From the NCBI GenBank assembly GCA_008123405.1, contig VSSA01000004.1, forward strand, positions 279,852 through 343,851: 64,000 nucleotides of DNA. The letters are read 5' to 3'. The notes under the pieces are model-generated. The model searched no databases. It was given only the letters and a program-made list of their open reading frames with translations, and was not told where the DNA came from. Position 1 is the stretch's first letter. Every line of letters starts with the position of its first letter. The DNA comes from Nocardioides sp. BGMRC 2183. Its GTDB lineage: Bacteria > Actinomycetota > Actinomycetes > Propionibacteriales > Nocardioidaceae. Positions 20,911 through 30,024 of this stretch are shown piece by piece. A program made the translations under genes and the position numbers.

Positions 20911-22386
20911 CTACGCCACCAGCACCGGCCCCGCCGTCGTACGACGCGGGGCCGGCGTCGTCCGTCCGGACCCCTCCTCCAGCACCCGCCGGGCGCGGGC
21001 CAGCCGCTGCACCGCCTCGACCAGGTCAGCCGGCCCGAGCGTGTAGACCAGCCGCAGGTGGCGGCCCAGACCGCCGGCCGGGGCGAAGACGGGCCCGGGG
21101 GCCAGGAGCACGTCGTGGCGTGCCGCCTCCGCGGTCAGCATGGTGGAGTCGCCCGCCGGACCGTCGGGCAGCCGACACCACAGCGCCATCCCGCCGGCGG
21201 GCATCCGGAACTCCCAATCGGGTAGGTGCTCGGCGAGAGCGCCGGCGAGCGCGTCGCGTTGGGCGCGCAACCGTTGCCGGTTGGCTTCGACGATGGCGTC
21301 CGCGTCGGCGGTGAGCACCCGTGCGAGCACGGACTGCTCCAGCACGGCGGCCCCCAGGTCCAGACCGATCCGGGCCTGGGTCAGTCGGTCGACGAGGTCG
21401 TGGGGCGCCCGGATCCAGCCGAGGCGCAGTCCGCCCCAGATGCTCTTGCTGGCTGAGCCGAGGGTGATCGTGCCGGGATGGTGGACGGCGAAGGGGGGAG
21501 GCGTGGCGGCGTCGGTGGTCTCGTCGAGGACAAGTTCGTGGTGGGCCTCGTCGACGACCGGCACGCAGTCGTGGCGCCGCAGCAGCGCGGCCAGTCGGGC
21601 GCGGTCCGCCTCGGCCATCACCAATCCGGTCGGGTTGTGCAGGTCGGGCATCAGGTAGGCGGCGGCTGGCCGGTGCCGCGCCACCAGCGCGGCCGTTGCG
21701 TCCAGATCCCACCCGTTCGGTTCGAGCGGCGCGACCACCAGCCGGGCACCGCCGGTACGCACCGCCTGTGCCGCGTTGGGATAGGTGGGGGAGTCGATCA
21801 GCACCTTGTCGCGGGCGCCGGTCAGTGCAGCGGCGACCACGGCGGTCGCGGCCAGCGCACCGGGGGTGACGATGATCTGCTCCGGTCGGGTCGGTAGCCC
21901 GCGGGCGTCGTACCGGGCGGCGATGGCGGCCTGCAGTGCGGGGAGACCGGCGGGGTAGTACCCGTTGCCGCCCAGGTGGGCGGGCAGGTCGGCGACTGCC
22001 GCGGTGTAGTGGGCGGCGATGCCGGGTGGGGCGGTCGCGGCGGCACAGACCAGATCGAGCAGGCCGGCCCGCGGGACCCCGGGATTGAGCGCGCGGTCGG
22101 GGGCGCGCACCGGTCCGCCGGGAAGCCGGGTGAAGGTCCCGGCGCCTTGCCGCGCCTCGGCGTATCCGCTCTCCCGCAGCGCCACATAGGCGCGGGTGAC
22201 GGTGGTGCGGGAGACCCCGAGCGCCCCGGTCAGCTCCCGCTCGCTGGGCAGCCGGGTGCCGTAGGAGATCCGGCCGTCGCCGACCAGTTCGCGGATCGCC
22301 TCGGCCAGCCCGAGGTAGGCCGGGGCGCGGTCGAAGGTGCCGATCAGGTCGGCCAGACGGTGCGCGGAGATCGTGGTGGCGCTCAT
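20911..22386 (-). CDS. MocR-type GntR regulator with aminotransferase domain
   Basis: 491 residues. Residues about 15-85 form a GntR winged helix (GTRLPSERELTGALGVSRTTVTRAYVALRESGY), and the remainder is a class I aminotransferase-like domain with the PLP lysine in GSASKSIWGG (about residue 313) and the aromatic/Asn motif DLHNPTG. MocR proteins use PLP as a sensor and control genes of vitamin B6, amino acid or membrane functions. It is divergent from a YczE-like membrane protein gene; this pairing is known in Bacillus and many actinobacteria, and the regulator probably controls it. Confidence 0.92.
   Translation of the reverse strand: MSATTISAHRLADLIGTFDRAPAYLGLAEAIRELVGDGRISYGTRLPSERELTGALGVSRTTVTRAYVALRESGYAEARQGAGTFTRLPGGPVRAPDRALNPGVPRAGLLDLVCAAATAPPGIAAHYTAAVADLPAHLGGNGYYPAGLPALQAAIAARYDARGLPTRPEQIIVTPGALAATAVVAAALTGARDKVLIDSPTYPNAAQAVRTGGARLVVAPLEPNGWDLDATAALVARHRPAAAYLMPDLHNPTGLVMAEADRARLAALLRRHDCVPVVDEAHHELVLDETTDAATPPPFAVHHPGTITLGSASKSIWGGLRLGWIRAPHDLVDRLTQARIGLDLGAAVLEQSVLARVLTADADAIVEANRQRLRAQRDALAGALAEHLPDWEFRMPAGGMALWCRLPDGPAGDSTMLTAEAARHDVLLAPGPVFAPAGGLGRHLRLVYTLGPADLVEAVQRLARARRVLEEGSGRTTPAPRRTTAGPVLVA
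20925..20955. terminator. palindromic hairpin at serA/mocR convergence
   Basis: CCGGCCCCG (20925-20933) pairs with CGGGGCCGG (20947-20955), with the self-complementary CGTCGTACGACG between. It lies within the last codons of the MocR gene and could end transcription from both sides. No T-tract, so the call is moderate. Confidence 0.4.
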
Positions 22387-22406
22387 CAGGAGTCCAGTGA
22401 ACCACG

Positions 22407-22431
22407 ATTGGCTATTTCATAGCAGTCCAAT
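22407..22431. promoter_or_regulatory. probable MocR operator between mocR and yczE
   Basis: In the 63-bp divergent spacer, ATTGG-CTAT (22407-22415) mirrors ATAG-(4 nt)-CCAAT (22419-22431). This is locally AT-rich in a GC-rich genome and sits where both promoters must lie, as expected for autoregulation plus control of the membrane protein. Confidence 0.55.
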
Positions 22432-22449
22432 CTGCGCGATCGTAGGCGC

Positions 22450-23166
22450 ATGACCTGCACCACCCCCGTCGAGCAGCCCCGCCCGGCGGCCCTCGCCGAT
22501 CTGGGACCGCTGGCCCAGTTGCGCGCCGGTCGCCTGCTGCGCCGGGTGCCCCAGTTGCTCCTCGGTCTGATCCTGTACGGCGTCAGCCTGGCCTTGATGG
22601 TCCTCGGAGCCGTCGGGCTCTCACCGTGGGACGTGCTGCATTCCGGCTTCATCCGGCATGTGCCGATCACGCTGGGTCAGGCAGTGGTGCTGTTCAGCTT
22701 CTTGGTGCTGCTGCTGTGGATCCCGTTGCGGGAGAAGCCCGGCATCGGCACCATCGCCAACGCATTCCTGGTCGGAATGGCCGCGGACGCCACCCTCGCA
22801 CTGCTGGCACCCCCGGAGGGGTGGGCTGCCCGGTTCGGGCTGATGTTCCTCGGCGTGCTGCTCAACGGGCTCGCCACTGCGCTCTACATCGGTGCCCAGT
22901 TCGGCCGGGGACCGCGCGACGGGCTGATGACCGGGCTGCACCGACGTACCGGCCTCTCGCTGCGCCTGGTCCGGACCGGCCTGGAGGTCAGCGTGGTGGT
23001 CCTCGGCGTGCTGCTCGGCGGGGTGGTCGGTCTGGGCACGGCGGTCTACGCCCTTGCGATCGGGCCGCTGGCCCAGTGGATGCTGCCGTGGTTCCTGGTG
23101 GATCTCCCTGGTCGTCCCCCGAACCCGGGCGATGACCCTGGTATGAGTCGGGGGCACACTGGATAG
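22450..23166 (+). CDS. YczE/YyaS-family membrane protein
   Basis: 238 residues with about five membrane helices (QLLLGLILYGVSLALMVLG, GQAVVLFSFLVLLLWIPL, GMAADATLALLA, LMFLGVLLNGLATALYIGAQF, LEVSVVVLGVLLGGVVGLG). The loop GVSLALMV-GLSPWDVLHSG and the GRGPRDGLMTGLHRRTG motif are typical of the YitT/YczE group. Function is not established; genetic linkage to MocR regulators suggests transport related to vitamin B6 or an amino acid. The C-terminal tail is Pro/Gly-rich. Confidence 0.85.
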   Translation: MTCTTPVEQPRPAALADLGPLAQLRAGRLLRRVPQLLLGLILYGVSLALMVLGAVGLSPWDVLHSGFIRHVPITLGQAVVLFSFLVLLLWIPLREKPGIGTIANAFLVGMAADATLALLAPPEGWAARFGLMFLGVLLNGLATALYIGAQFGRGPRDGLMTGLHRRTGLSLRLVRTGLEVSVVVLGVLLGGVVGLGTAVYALAIGPLAQWMLPWFLVDLPGRPPNPGDDPGMSRGHTG

Positions 23167-23169
23167 TCT
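23164..23169 (+). promoter_or_regulatory. -10 box of the telA-pknG operon, leaderless
   Basis: TAGTCT ends 6 nt before the telA ATG at 23176; no -35 match and no Shine-Dalgarno is seen. The box overlaps the yczE stop codon region, so the long operon probably has its own start here. Confidence 0.45.
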
Positions 23170-23175
23170 CGGGGC

Positions 23176-24420
23176 ATGAGCACCGACGGATCCGCTGCCG
23201 CCCCCGATCCCGCCGCCGCGCAGGCCACCCCGCTCGCGCCGCCCGACCCGGTCGTGACGTTGACCGCGCCCGAGGCTCCGGCGCCGGTGGTTGAGACGCA
23301 GGCGCCGAAGATGGCGCCGCAGGTGGCTGCCGAGATGGTGCCCGAGCTCGACGCCAAGGTGGACAACTTCCTGGCCAGCCTCGACGGCGCCAAGATCGGC
23401 AGCCCGGAGTTCGCGGCGCAGGCGGAGAACGTCCGCACCATGGGCGACGCCGACATCCGCAAGGCCGCGGAGACCTCCAACCGGATGCTCGACAAGCCGG
23501 TCTCCGCGCTCAAGGAGGGCGGCATCTCGGAGACCTCCGATGTCGGCAAGTCGCTGCTCGCCCTGCGTCGTACCGTCGAGGACCTGGATCCGGGCCAGGC
23601 CAAGGGCGTGAAGAAGTGGTGGGACAAGCTGCCCTTCAACGACAAGGTCGAGGACTACTTCCGCAAGTACCAGTCCTCCCAGAAGCAGCTCAACGGCATC
23701 CTGCACAGCCTGCGCAGCGGGCAGGACGAGCTCACCAAGGACAATGTCGCGCTCAACCTGGAGAAGACGAACCTGTGGGCCACCATGGGCCGGCTGAACC
23801 AGTACATCTACGTCGCCGAGCGGCTCGACGCCAAGGTGTCGGCCAAGATCGCCCAGATGGAGCTGAGCGACCCCGAGGGTGCCAAGACGCTCTCCCAGGA
23901 CGTGCTCTTCTACGTGCGGCAGAAGCACCAGGACCTGCTCACCCAGTTGGCGGTCTCGATCCAGGCCTACCTGGCGATCGACATCATCATCAAGAACAAC
24001 ATCGAGCTCATCAAGGGCGTCGACCGGGCCACCACCACCACGATCTCGGCGCTGCGCACCGCGGTCATCGTGGCGCAGGCGTTGAACAACCAGAAGCTGG
24101 TCCTCGACCAGATCACCGCGCTGAACACCACCACCTCCTCGATGATCCAGCGGACCTCGGAGATGTTGCGGGAGAACTCCGCAGCCATCCAGGAGCAGGC
24201 CGCCTCCTCGACGATCGGCATGGAGCAGCTGCAGGCCGCCTTCAACAACATCTACGCGACGATGGACTCGATCGACGAGTTCAAGCTCAAGGCGCTGGAC
24301 AACATGGCGACCACGATCGGCGTGCTCGAGACCGAGGTGACCAAGTCGAAGTCCTACCTGGAGCGGGTCCGCCAGCACGATGCGCGCAACGCCTCGGGTG
24401 CCCTCGACATCAGCGGTTGA
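23176..24420 (+). CDS. telA: TelA/KlaA-family (toxic anion resistance) protein
   Basis: 414 residues. An Ala/Pro-rich N-terminal 50 residues precede the TelA domain: helical, coiled-coil-rich, with FNDKVEDYFRKYQSSQKQLNGIL, the long AYLAIDIIIKNNIELIKGVDRATTTTISALRTAV segment and NNQKLVLDQITALNTTTSSMI. The family is named for tellurite resistance of plasmid kilA loci, but its biochemistry is unknown and chromosomal copies are widespread. First gene of a 13-kb set containing GlnX, GlnH and PknG, so a role at the membrane in signalling or stress is more likely than tellurite detoxification as such. Confidence 0.9.
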   Translation: MSTDGSAAAPDPAAAQATPLAPPDPVVTLTAPEAPAPVVETQAPKMAPQVAAEMVPELDAKVDNFLASLDGAKIGSPEFAAQAENVRTMGDADIRKAAETSNRMLDKPVSALKEGGISETSDVGKSLLALRRTVEDLDPGQAKGVKKWWDKLPFNDKVEDYFRKYQSSQKQLNGILHSLRSGQDELTKDNVALNLEKTNLWATMGRLNQYIYVAERLDAKVSAKIAQMELSDPEGAKTLSQDVLFYVRQKHQDLLTQLAVSIQAYLAIDIIIKNNIELIKGVDRATTTTISALRTAVIVAQALNNQKLVLDQITALNTTTSSMIQRTSEMLRENSAAIQEQAASSTIGMEQLQAAFNNIYATMDSIDEFKLKALDNMATTIGVLETEVTKSKSYLERVRQHDARNASGALDISG

Positions 24421-24469
24421 GCAGCACGACCCCGAGCACAACGACGAGAACGAGCAGGAACGAGGCACG

Positions 24470-24988
24470 GTGGGGCTGAAGGCGTGGTGGCGCCGGGTGC
24501 GGAGCGAGGACGAGCAGGAGGTGGAGACCTTCGAGGTGCCGGCTCCGCCGACCGAGCAGGACGTCCTCGCCGCGCTGAACCAGGTCAACGCCACCCTGCA
24601 GGCGCAGAACGCGCCGCCGGTGGTCATCTCGCGGGTGGTGCGGATCGCGCGGTCGATCAACCAGACGCTGCCGCGATTGCGTGAGTCGGGTCTGGGCAGC
24701 GAGGAGGGGTATGCCGTGGTCGCCACCGCCACCGACTACCTCCCCGAGGCGATCCAGGGCTACCTGCGCCTGCCCCGCGAGTGGGCCGACACCCGCCCGA
24801 TCGACGGCCACAAGACCGCCCTGCTCATCTTGATCGACCAGCTCGAGCTGCTCGCCGCGACCATGGACAAGATCCTCGACGCCGCCAACCGGGCCGATGC
24901 CCAGGCGCTGATCGCCCATGGCCGGTTCCTGCAGGCACGATTCGGCCACGCCGCCGACGGCGGCGACCTCAGTCTGGAGACTCCGTGA
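24470..24988 (+). CDS. hypothetical helical protein of the telA-pknG operon
   Basis: 172 residues from GTG 24470 (GAGG 4 nt upstream); an ATG at 24380 in frame would overlap telA by 41 nt and is the alternative. The start has a basic amphipathic patch (LKAWWRRVRSE), and the rest is predicted helical with QDVLAALNQVNATLQAQNAPPVVISRVVRIARSINQ and VATATDYLPEAIQGYLRLP. It resembles the small helical partners often found beside TelA, but I cannot name a family. It overlaps the AAA ATPase gene by 4 nt. Confidence 0.75.
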   Translation: MGLKAWWRRVRSEDEQEVETFEVPAPPTEQDVLAALNQVNATLQAQNAPPVVISRVVRIARSINQTLPRLRESGLGSEEGYAVVATATDYLPEAIQGYLRLPREWADTRPIDGHKTALLILIDQLELLAATMDKILDAANRADAQALIAHGRFLQARFGHAADGGDLSLETP

Positions 24989-26610
24989 CCGATCCCTCCA
25001 CCACCGGTACGACGCTCGCCGCCGCGCTGGACGCCCTGGTCGCCGTCGCCCGCACGTCGGGTGTCGACGATGCCGTCGCCCGGCGCGAGGGCGAGTCCCT
25101 CGCCGCTACCGTCGCCGAGCCCAACAAGGGAGCCTTCGTCGCGTGGGTCGCGCAGACCGGACGTTCGGACGGCGACAGCGGTGCCGAGGCGTTCTTCGAC
25201 GCCGCGGTGGCCGGCCGACGGTTCCGCGCCGGGCCGACCCCCTCGATGGCGTTGCTCAGCCTGGAGCGTTCGCCGCACGCACCCGACTACGCGAAGGCGC
25301 TCGGCGAGGTGGCACTCGCCGCGAGCACGCTCGGTGCGGTCGACCCACGCGCCGTCGGCAACGCGGCGATGGCCAGCTCCGCGCAGCTCGGCGAGGCAAC
25401 TGCGCTCGCCGCCGGCCACACCTCCGACGGCGCTCGCGGGGCGTTCGACCTCGGACCCGACCCGCAGCGAGAGCAGGTGCCGGGGACGACCGACCAGGTC
25501 CTCGACCAGCTCCGCACCGTCGGCAACGAGGTGCAGCAACGAATCCGGGATCTTGCGGTCACCGGTGGCGCCGACACACCGACACCGACCCCGGCACCGA
25601 CCCGGTCACCGATGGACGACGCGCCGCGCACGGCGGCCGCCGAGCCCACTGAGCCCGAGCCCCAGCCCGAACCCGCGCCGGAGGAGGAGCCGAAGTCGGT
25701 CGAGGAGTTGCTCGCCGAGCTCGACGCCCTGATCGGGTTGAAGACCGTCAAGGGGGAGATCCATCGCCAGGCCGCCGTGCTGCGCGTGGAGGGCCTGCGC
25801 CAGGAGGCCGGGCTGGAGACCCCGACCATCACCCGCCACCTGGTGTTCAACGGCAACCCGGGGACCGGCAAGACCACGGTCGCGCGTCTGGTCGCGGGCA
25901 TCTACCGCGCGCTCGGACTGCTCTCGAAGGGGCAGCTCGTCGAGGTGGACCGCTCCGAGCTGGTCGCCGGCTACTTGGGCCAGACCGCGGCGAAGACGGC
26001 TGAGGTGGTCGCCTCCGCGGAGGGCGGGGTGCTCTTCATCGACGAGGCCTACGCGCTCTCCGGCGACCAGTACGGCAAGGAGGCGATCGACACCCTGGTC
26101 AAGGAGATGGAGGACAAGCGCAACGACCTGGTCGTCATCGTCGCCGGTTATCCGCTGCCGATGGCGGTCTTCATCTCCGAGAACCCCGGTCTGGAGAGTC
26201 GCTTCCGGACCACCATCGACTTCGTCGACTACACCGACGACGAGCTCGTCGACATCTTCGCCCTGATGGCCTCCGGCGCGGACTACGACGCCGCTGACGA
26301 CGTACTGGACCGGCTTCGGGAGATCCTCGCCGAGGCCGTCCGCGGGCCGTCCTTCGGCAACGCCCGTTTCGTGCGGAACCTGCTAGAGGCGGCGATCGGC
26401 CACCACGCCTGGCGCCTGCGGGAGGTGGCGGAGCCGACGCTGGAACAGCTCCGCGCCCTCGAGCCCGACGATCTCGTGGTCGACCCCAACGACGCCGACG
26501 GGCGGGACCCGACGACGACCACGGAGGGCGCCCTGGCGCCCCCGGAGGACGCCGAGGACGCCGTACCGATCGATCCGTTCACCGACGAAGAGCCAGGAGA
26601 GGGATCGTGA
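24985..26610 (+). CDS. CbxX/SpoVK-type AAA+ ATPase
   Basis: 541 residues, GTG start overlapping the upstream stop. Residues 1-200 are a helical region without a recognised motif, 200-245 a Pro/Glu-rich linker, and 250-500 a CbxX/CfqX AAA+ domain: Walker A GNPGTGKT (about residue 290), pore-type loop YLGQTAAKT, Walker B VLFIDEAYAL (about 350), arginine/sensor region NPGLESRFRTTIDF (about 400). Relatives include EccA of type VII secretion, Rubisco activase CbbX and SpoVK; none of the other type VII genes are here. It probably remodels a protein partner encoded in this operon. Confidence 0.88.
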   Translation: MTDPSTTGTTLAAALDALVAVARTSGVDDAVARREGESLAATVAEPNKGAFVAWVAQTGRSDGDSGAEAFFDAAVAGRRFRAGPTPSMALLSLERSPHAPDYAKALGEVALAASTLGAVDPRAVGNAAMASSAQLGEATALAAGHTSDGARGAFDLGPDPQREQVPGTTDQVLDQLRTVGNEVQQRIRDLAVTGGADTPTPTPAPTRSPMDDAPRTAAAEPTEPEPQPEPAPEEEPKSVEELLAELDALIGLKTVKGEIHRQAAVLRVEGLRQEAGLETPTITRHLVFNGNPGTGKTTVARLVAGIYRALGLLSKGQLVEVDRSELVAGYLGQTAAKTAEVVASAEGGVLFIDEAYALSGDQYGKEAIDTLVKEMEDKRNDLVVIVAGYPLPMAVFISENPGLESRFRTTIDFVDYTDDELVDIFALMASGADYDAADDVLDRLREILAEAVRGPSFGNARFVRNLLEAAIGHHAWRLREVAEPTLEQLRALEPDDLVVDPNDADGRDPTTTTEGALAPPEDAEDAVPIDPFTDEEPGEGS

Positions 26611-27893
26611 GCCAACCCGCCCCCGCCGCCCCGGCGCCCCCTGCGGTCGCCGTACCGGCATCCGCGCCGGCAGCCGCGGGGTCGCCGACGCCGCAGCCGG
26701 ACGCGGCGCACGTCGACACCCCGGCGCTGCTCAACCAGTGGCAGCTGATCGGGATGAGCGTGGCGATCCTCTTCGGACTGCTCTCCGCGCTGGTCCAGTT
26801 CGTCTCCTGGCAGGCCGACGGCCGCGCCGCCGACGACACCGAGCAGCTCACCCGGGTCCAGCAGATCCAGTCCACCCTGCTCCACGCCGACGCATTGGCG
26901 ACCAACTCGTTCCTGGCCGCCGGCATCGTCGACGCCGGGGACCAGCAGCAGGACTACGACGCGGCGATCGACGAGGTCCTCGCGCTGATCATCGACGCTG
27001 CCGAGGCGCAGCCCGCGGACGAGGACGCCCTCGCCGCCCTCAACCAGCAGGTGAGCGAATACGACGCCGCCGTGGCGGTCGGACGCGCCTACAACCGTCA
27101 GGGCTACCCGGTCGGGGCGGAGTATCTCAGCGGAGCCAGCCGGCAGTTGCGCGAGGAGGCACAACCGATCCTCACCAACCTGGTCGATGCCAACACCGAG
27201 CGCGCCGAGAACGCGCTGGGCGGCCAGCACCCCTGGTGGCTGCTCGGCGTCGGACTGCTCGCCCTGGCCGGGCTCCTCTGGGTGAACCGGCAACTCGCCC
27301 GCACCTTCCGGCGTCATCTCAACAAGGGCGTGGCGATCGCCGGGGCCGTGGTGCTGGTGACCACCCTGATCGCCGCGCTGGCGGCCTTCGTCGGCGCCGG
27401 GAGCAACGACGATCTGCGCGACGTCGAGCTGGCCCAGGCCACCGACCAGGCCGCGGCACGGACCGCCGCCAACGACGCCAAGGCCTACGAGAGCCTCCGG
27501 CTGATCAAGCGTGGCTCCGGCGACACCTACGAGGACCCGTGGAAGGCGGCCGCCGAGGTCGTGACCGACCGCAGCGACCCGGACCTGCTCGAGGACTGGG
27601 AGACCTACGTGGAGCGTCACCAGGAGATCGTCGAGCTCGACGACGCCGACCTGTGGCGCGGCGCGGTCCGGATCGCCACCGATCCGGGCGAGAAGGGATC
27701 GACTGCGCCGCTGGAGGCGTTCGACACCGCCTCCCAGGAGTTGATCGACGAGCGCACCGCCACGGTGGTCGACGAGCTCCGCTCCGGTCGCACGCTGGCG
27801 CTCGCGGGCAGTGTGCTCACCCTGCTGCTCGGTGTCGCGGCGGCGATCGCCGTCGCGCGCGGCATCGGCGAACGACGCAAGGAGTACGCATGA
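26607..27893 (+). CDS. GlnX-like membrane sensor protein
   Basis: 428 residues with four membrane helices: about 47-67 (LIGMSVAILFGLLSALVQFV), 210-228 (WWLLGVGLLALAGLLWV), 243-268 (VAIAGAVVLVTTLIAALAAFVG) and 398-420 (LALAGSVLTLLLGVAAAIAVA). Two extracytoplasmic helical domains of four-helix-bundle type lie between pairs 1-2 and 3-4. This is the architecture of mycobacterial GlnX, which passes the amino-acid signal from the lipoprotein GlnH to the kinase PknG; here too the gene is directly followed by a GlnH-like lipoprotein and then by PknG. Gene overlaps both neighbours by 4 nt. Confidence 0.82.
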   Translation: MSQPAPAAPAPPAVAVPASAPAAAGSPTPQPDAAHVDTPALLNQWQLIGMSVAILFGLLSALVQFVSWQADGRAADDTEQLTRVQQIQSTLLHADALATNSFLAAGIVDAGDQQQDYDAAIDEVLALIIDAAEAQPADEDALAALNQQVSEYDAAVAVGRAYNRQGYPVGAEYLSGASRQLREEAQPILTNLVDANTERAENALGGQHPWWLLGVGLLALAGLLWVNRQLARTFRRHLNKGVAIAGAVVLVTTLIAALAAFVGAGSNDDLRDVELAQATDQAAARTAANDAKAYESLRLIKRGSGDTYEDPWKAAAEVVTDRSDPDLLEDWETYVERHQEIVELDDADLWRGAVRIATDPGEKGSTAPLEAFDTASQELIDERTATVVDELRSGRTLALAGSVLTLLLGVAAAIAVARGIGERRKEYA

Positions 27894-28909
27894 GGAGCAT
27901 CGTGAGCATCCCCACCCGTCGACGCCGGGCCTCGGCGACGGCCGTCGCCCTCACCATCGGTGCGGTGCTGGTGGCGGGCTGCGCCTACGAACCGACCCCG
28001 GTGCCGAAGTCGGCGGAGGAGACCGCGGCCGCGCCGGCCGACGCCTCCGACGATGCGCCGGAGTGCACCACCGATCAGGGCACCCTCGCGTCCTACGCTC
28101 CGGACGCCGACGGCGGTGCCACGGTCCAGCGGATCCGCGACCGCGGCCGGATCATCGTCGGGATCTCCGCCGATACCTACCAGATGGGTTTCCGCAACCC
28201 GAAGACGAACAAGATCGAGGGCTTCGACATCGATATCGTCCGGGCGGTTGCGCAGGCGATCTTCGGTGGCGGGTTCGACGGCAGCTCCTCGATCCAGTTC
28301 CGGGTGATCGAGGCAGCCGACCGGATCCCGCTCCTGGTCGACGGCGACGTCGACATGGTGGTGCGCAACATGACGATCAACTGCGAGCGCTGGGAGGAGA
28401 TCCGGTTCTCCCAGGTCTACTACGAGGCCACCCAGAAGGTGCTGGTCGGCACCGAGCTCGCCGACGAGCTGGCGCTCGCGGGGGAGCAGTTCGAGGTGGC
28501 GGACCTCGCCGGACAGCGGGTCTGCGCGCCGGAGGGGTCGACGAGCGTGGACAACGTCCGCGAGGCGGAGCCCGAGGTCGATGTCGCGAGCGCGCCCAAC
28601 CACACCGGGTGCCTGGTCGACTTCCAGCAGGGTGAGGTCGACGCGATCACCGGCGACGACACGGTGCTGGCCGGCCTCGCCGCCCAGGACCCGCTCGCCG
28701 TGGTCCCCGACCAGGAGCCGCTCACCACCGAGCCGTACGGCGTCGGCGTCGGCCCGGACTCGGCGGACCTGGCGGCCTTCGTCAACGCAGTGCTCGAGGA
28801 CATGCGCACCGACGGGCGCTGGCAACGCTCCTACCAGCAGTGGCTGGCGCCGTACCTGGGTGACGGCGCCAGCCAGCCCCAGCCGGTCCAGCCGTACCGG
28901 AGCCGGTGA
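27890..28909 (+). CDS. glnH: GlnH-like solute-binding lipoprotein (family 3)
   Basis: 339 residues from the ATG overlapping the GlnX stop, with AAGGAG 5 nt before it. The signal peptide ends in a lipobox LVAGC (Cys about residue 25). The family 3 binding fold follows: RGRIIVGISADTYQMGFRNPKTNKIEGFDIDIVRAVAQAIFG, ADRIPLLVDGDVDMVVRNMTINCERWEEIRFSQVYYEATQKVLV, and LVDFQQGEVDAITGDDTVLAGLA. No ABC permease or ATPase is nearby, which fits a sensor rather than an importer. In mycobacteria GlnH binds aspartate/glutamate and signals through GlnX to PknG. Confidence 0.88.
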   Translation: MRSIVSIPTRRRRASATAVALTIGAVLVAGCAYEPTPVPKSAEETAAAPADASDDAPECTTDQGTLASYAPDADGGATVQRIRDRGRIIVGISADTYQMGFRNPKTNKIEGFDIDIVRAVAQAIFGGGFDGSSSIQFRVIEAADRIPLLVDGDVDMVVRNMTINCERWEEIRFSQVYYEATQKVLVGTELADELALAGEQFEVADLAGQRVCAPEGSTSVDNVREAEPEVDVASAPNHTGCLVDFQQGEVDAITGDDTVLAGLAAQDPLAVVPDQEPLTTEPYGVGVGPDSADLAAFVNAVLEDMRTDGRWQRSYQQWLAPYLGDGASQPQPVQPYRSR

Positions 28910-30024
28910 CCGTGGCCGGAACCATCGCGCCCCAGGCGCCCGGCAAGCTCGGGGACGCTCTCGAGCCCGCGGCGATCCAGACCTACCTCGGCGAGCTCGA
29001 CTCCTGGCTGCGGGTACGACGCAACGAGCTGCACGAGCTCGACGCCGCCGCCCTCGGCGCCGGTCGCGGCGGTGAGCTCGCCGGAGACATGTCGCTGGCG
29101 CTGGCGTTGTGGAAGGCGATCGGGGACCGCTACCAGCTGGTCTTCGCCACCTGGGACGGCGGCCGGGTGCTGCGCCAGGAGCGCGAGCGGATCTCGGCGC
29201 TGATCTGGGGCAGGCTGGACGGTGCCACCGAGCTCCCCGGGGGGCTGGCGGTCTCGCTGCCCGAGGCGGGCCGGCTCTGCGACGCGCTCACCGGTCAGCT
29301 GCGGACCCGCCTCGCGCTGGTGCCCGGAGCCGACGAGCAGGCGGCCCGGATCCGCGACCTGCGAGCACAACTGGAACGCATCCGCGACCAGGTCGGACTC
29401 GAACCGGCGAACAGTCGCGACCGGGCCGTGCAGCAGTTGGCCGAGCTGGCGACGCGGCTGGAGGCGATCACCGCTAAGGCCGAGCGCGGCGGGGACGTCG
29501 GCGGCATGCTCGGGCCGTTCGAGACCGAGGCCACCACGTTCGAGCGCGACCTGATCGTCGGCAACGCGCGCCGCCGCGACGCCCGCGACCAGGTGCTCTC
29601 CGCCCGCGAGCTGCGCGCCGACCTCGAGCAGAGGGCGACAGCGCTGGCCAAGCTCGCTGCTGCCTGCGTGGCCACGGTCGACCCGGCGCCGCGCTATGCG
29701 GTCCCCGACGTGGACGCGTTGGGACCGGTGCCGGTCACCCCCGACGAGATCGGCGCCTACCTGCAGAAGCTGGACCGGGTCTCCCAGGCCCTCGAGCTGG
29801 CGCAGCACGCCTATGCCGACGCCCTCGAGGAGTACGCCCAGCTGGTCGCGTTGCTCGACGCCTACGTCGTCAAGGCGCGGGCAGCAGGTGTCGCCGACAG
29901 TCCCGACCTGGCCGCCAGCGAGCAGCAGGCCCGCGACCTGCTCGGGCGGCGGCCTACGCCGATGGCGGTGGCGCGTCAGCTCGTCACCACCTACCAGACC
30001 TGGCTCGCGAAGGAGACATCATGA
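28906..30024 (+). CDS. coiled-coil protein of unknown function, telA-pknG operon
   Basis: 372 residues, GTG overlapping the GlnH stop by 4 nt. No membrane segment and no known motif are visible. Long Arg/Glu/Ala helices dominate, e.g. ARIRDLRAQLERIRDQVGL and RRRDARDQVLSARELRADLEQRATALAKLAAACVATV, so a coiled-coil scaffold is likely. A Tyr/Pro segment (PAPRYAVPDVDALGPVPVTPDEI, about residues 262-284) divides the two helical halves. Position between GlnH and PknG suggests it links the sensor and the kinase, but that is inference only. Confidence 0.75.
   Translation: MTVAGTIAPQAPGKLGDALEPAAIQTYLGELDSWLRVRRNELHELDAAALGAGRGGELAGDMSLALALWKAIGDRYQLVFATWDGGRVLRQERERISALIWGRLDGATELPGGLAVSLPEAGRLCDALTGQLRTRLALVPGADEQAARIRDLRAQLERIRDQVGLEPANSRDRAVQQLAELATRLEAITAKAERGGDVGGMLGPFETEATTFERDLIVGNARRRDARDQVLSARELRADLEQRATALAKLAAACVATVDPAPRYAVPDVDALGPVPVTPDEIGAYLQKLDRVSQALELAQHAYADALEEYAQLVALLDAYVVKARAAGVADSPDLAASEQQARDLLGRRPTPMAVARQLVTTYQTWLAKETS

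Noticed and set aside
23176-24420. TelA as evidence of a tellurite-resistance island
   Set aside because: No terZABCDE genes are present and the gene is part of a signalling operon.
24985-26610. AAA ATPase as EccA of a type VII secretion system
   Set aside because: No EccB-E, ESX or PE/PPE genes are near; CbxX-family membership alone does not show type VII secretion.
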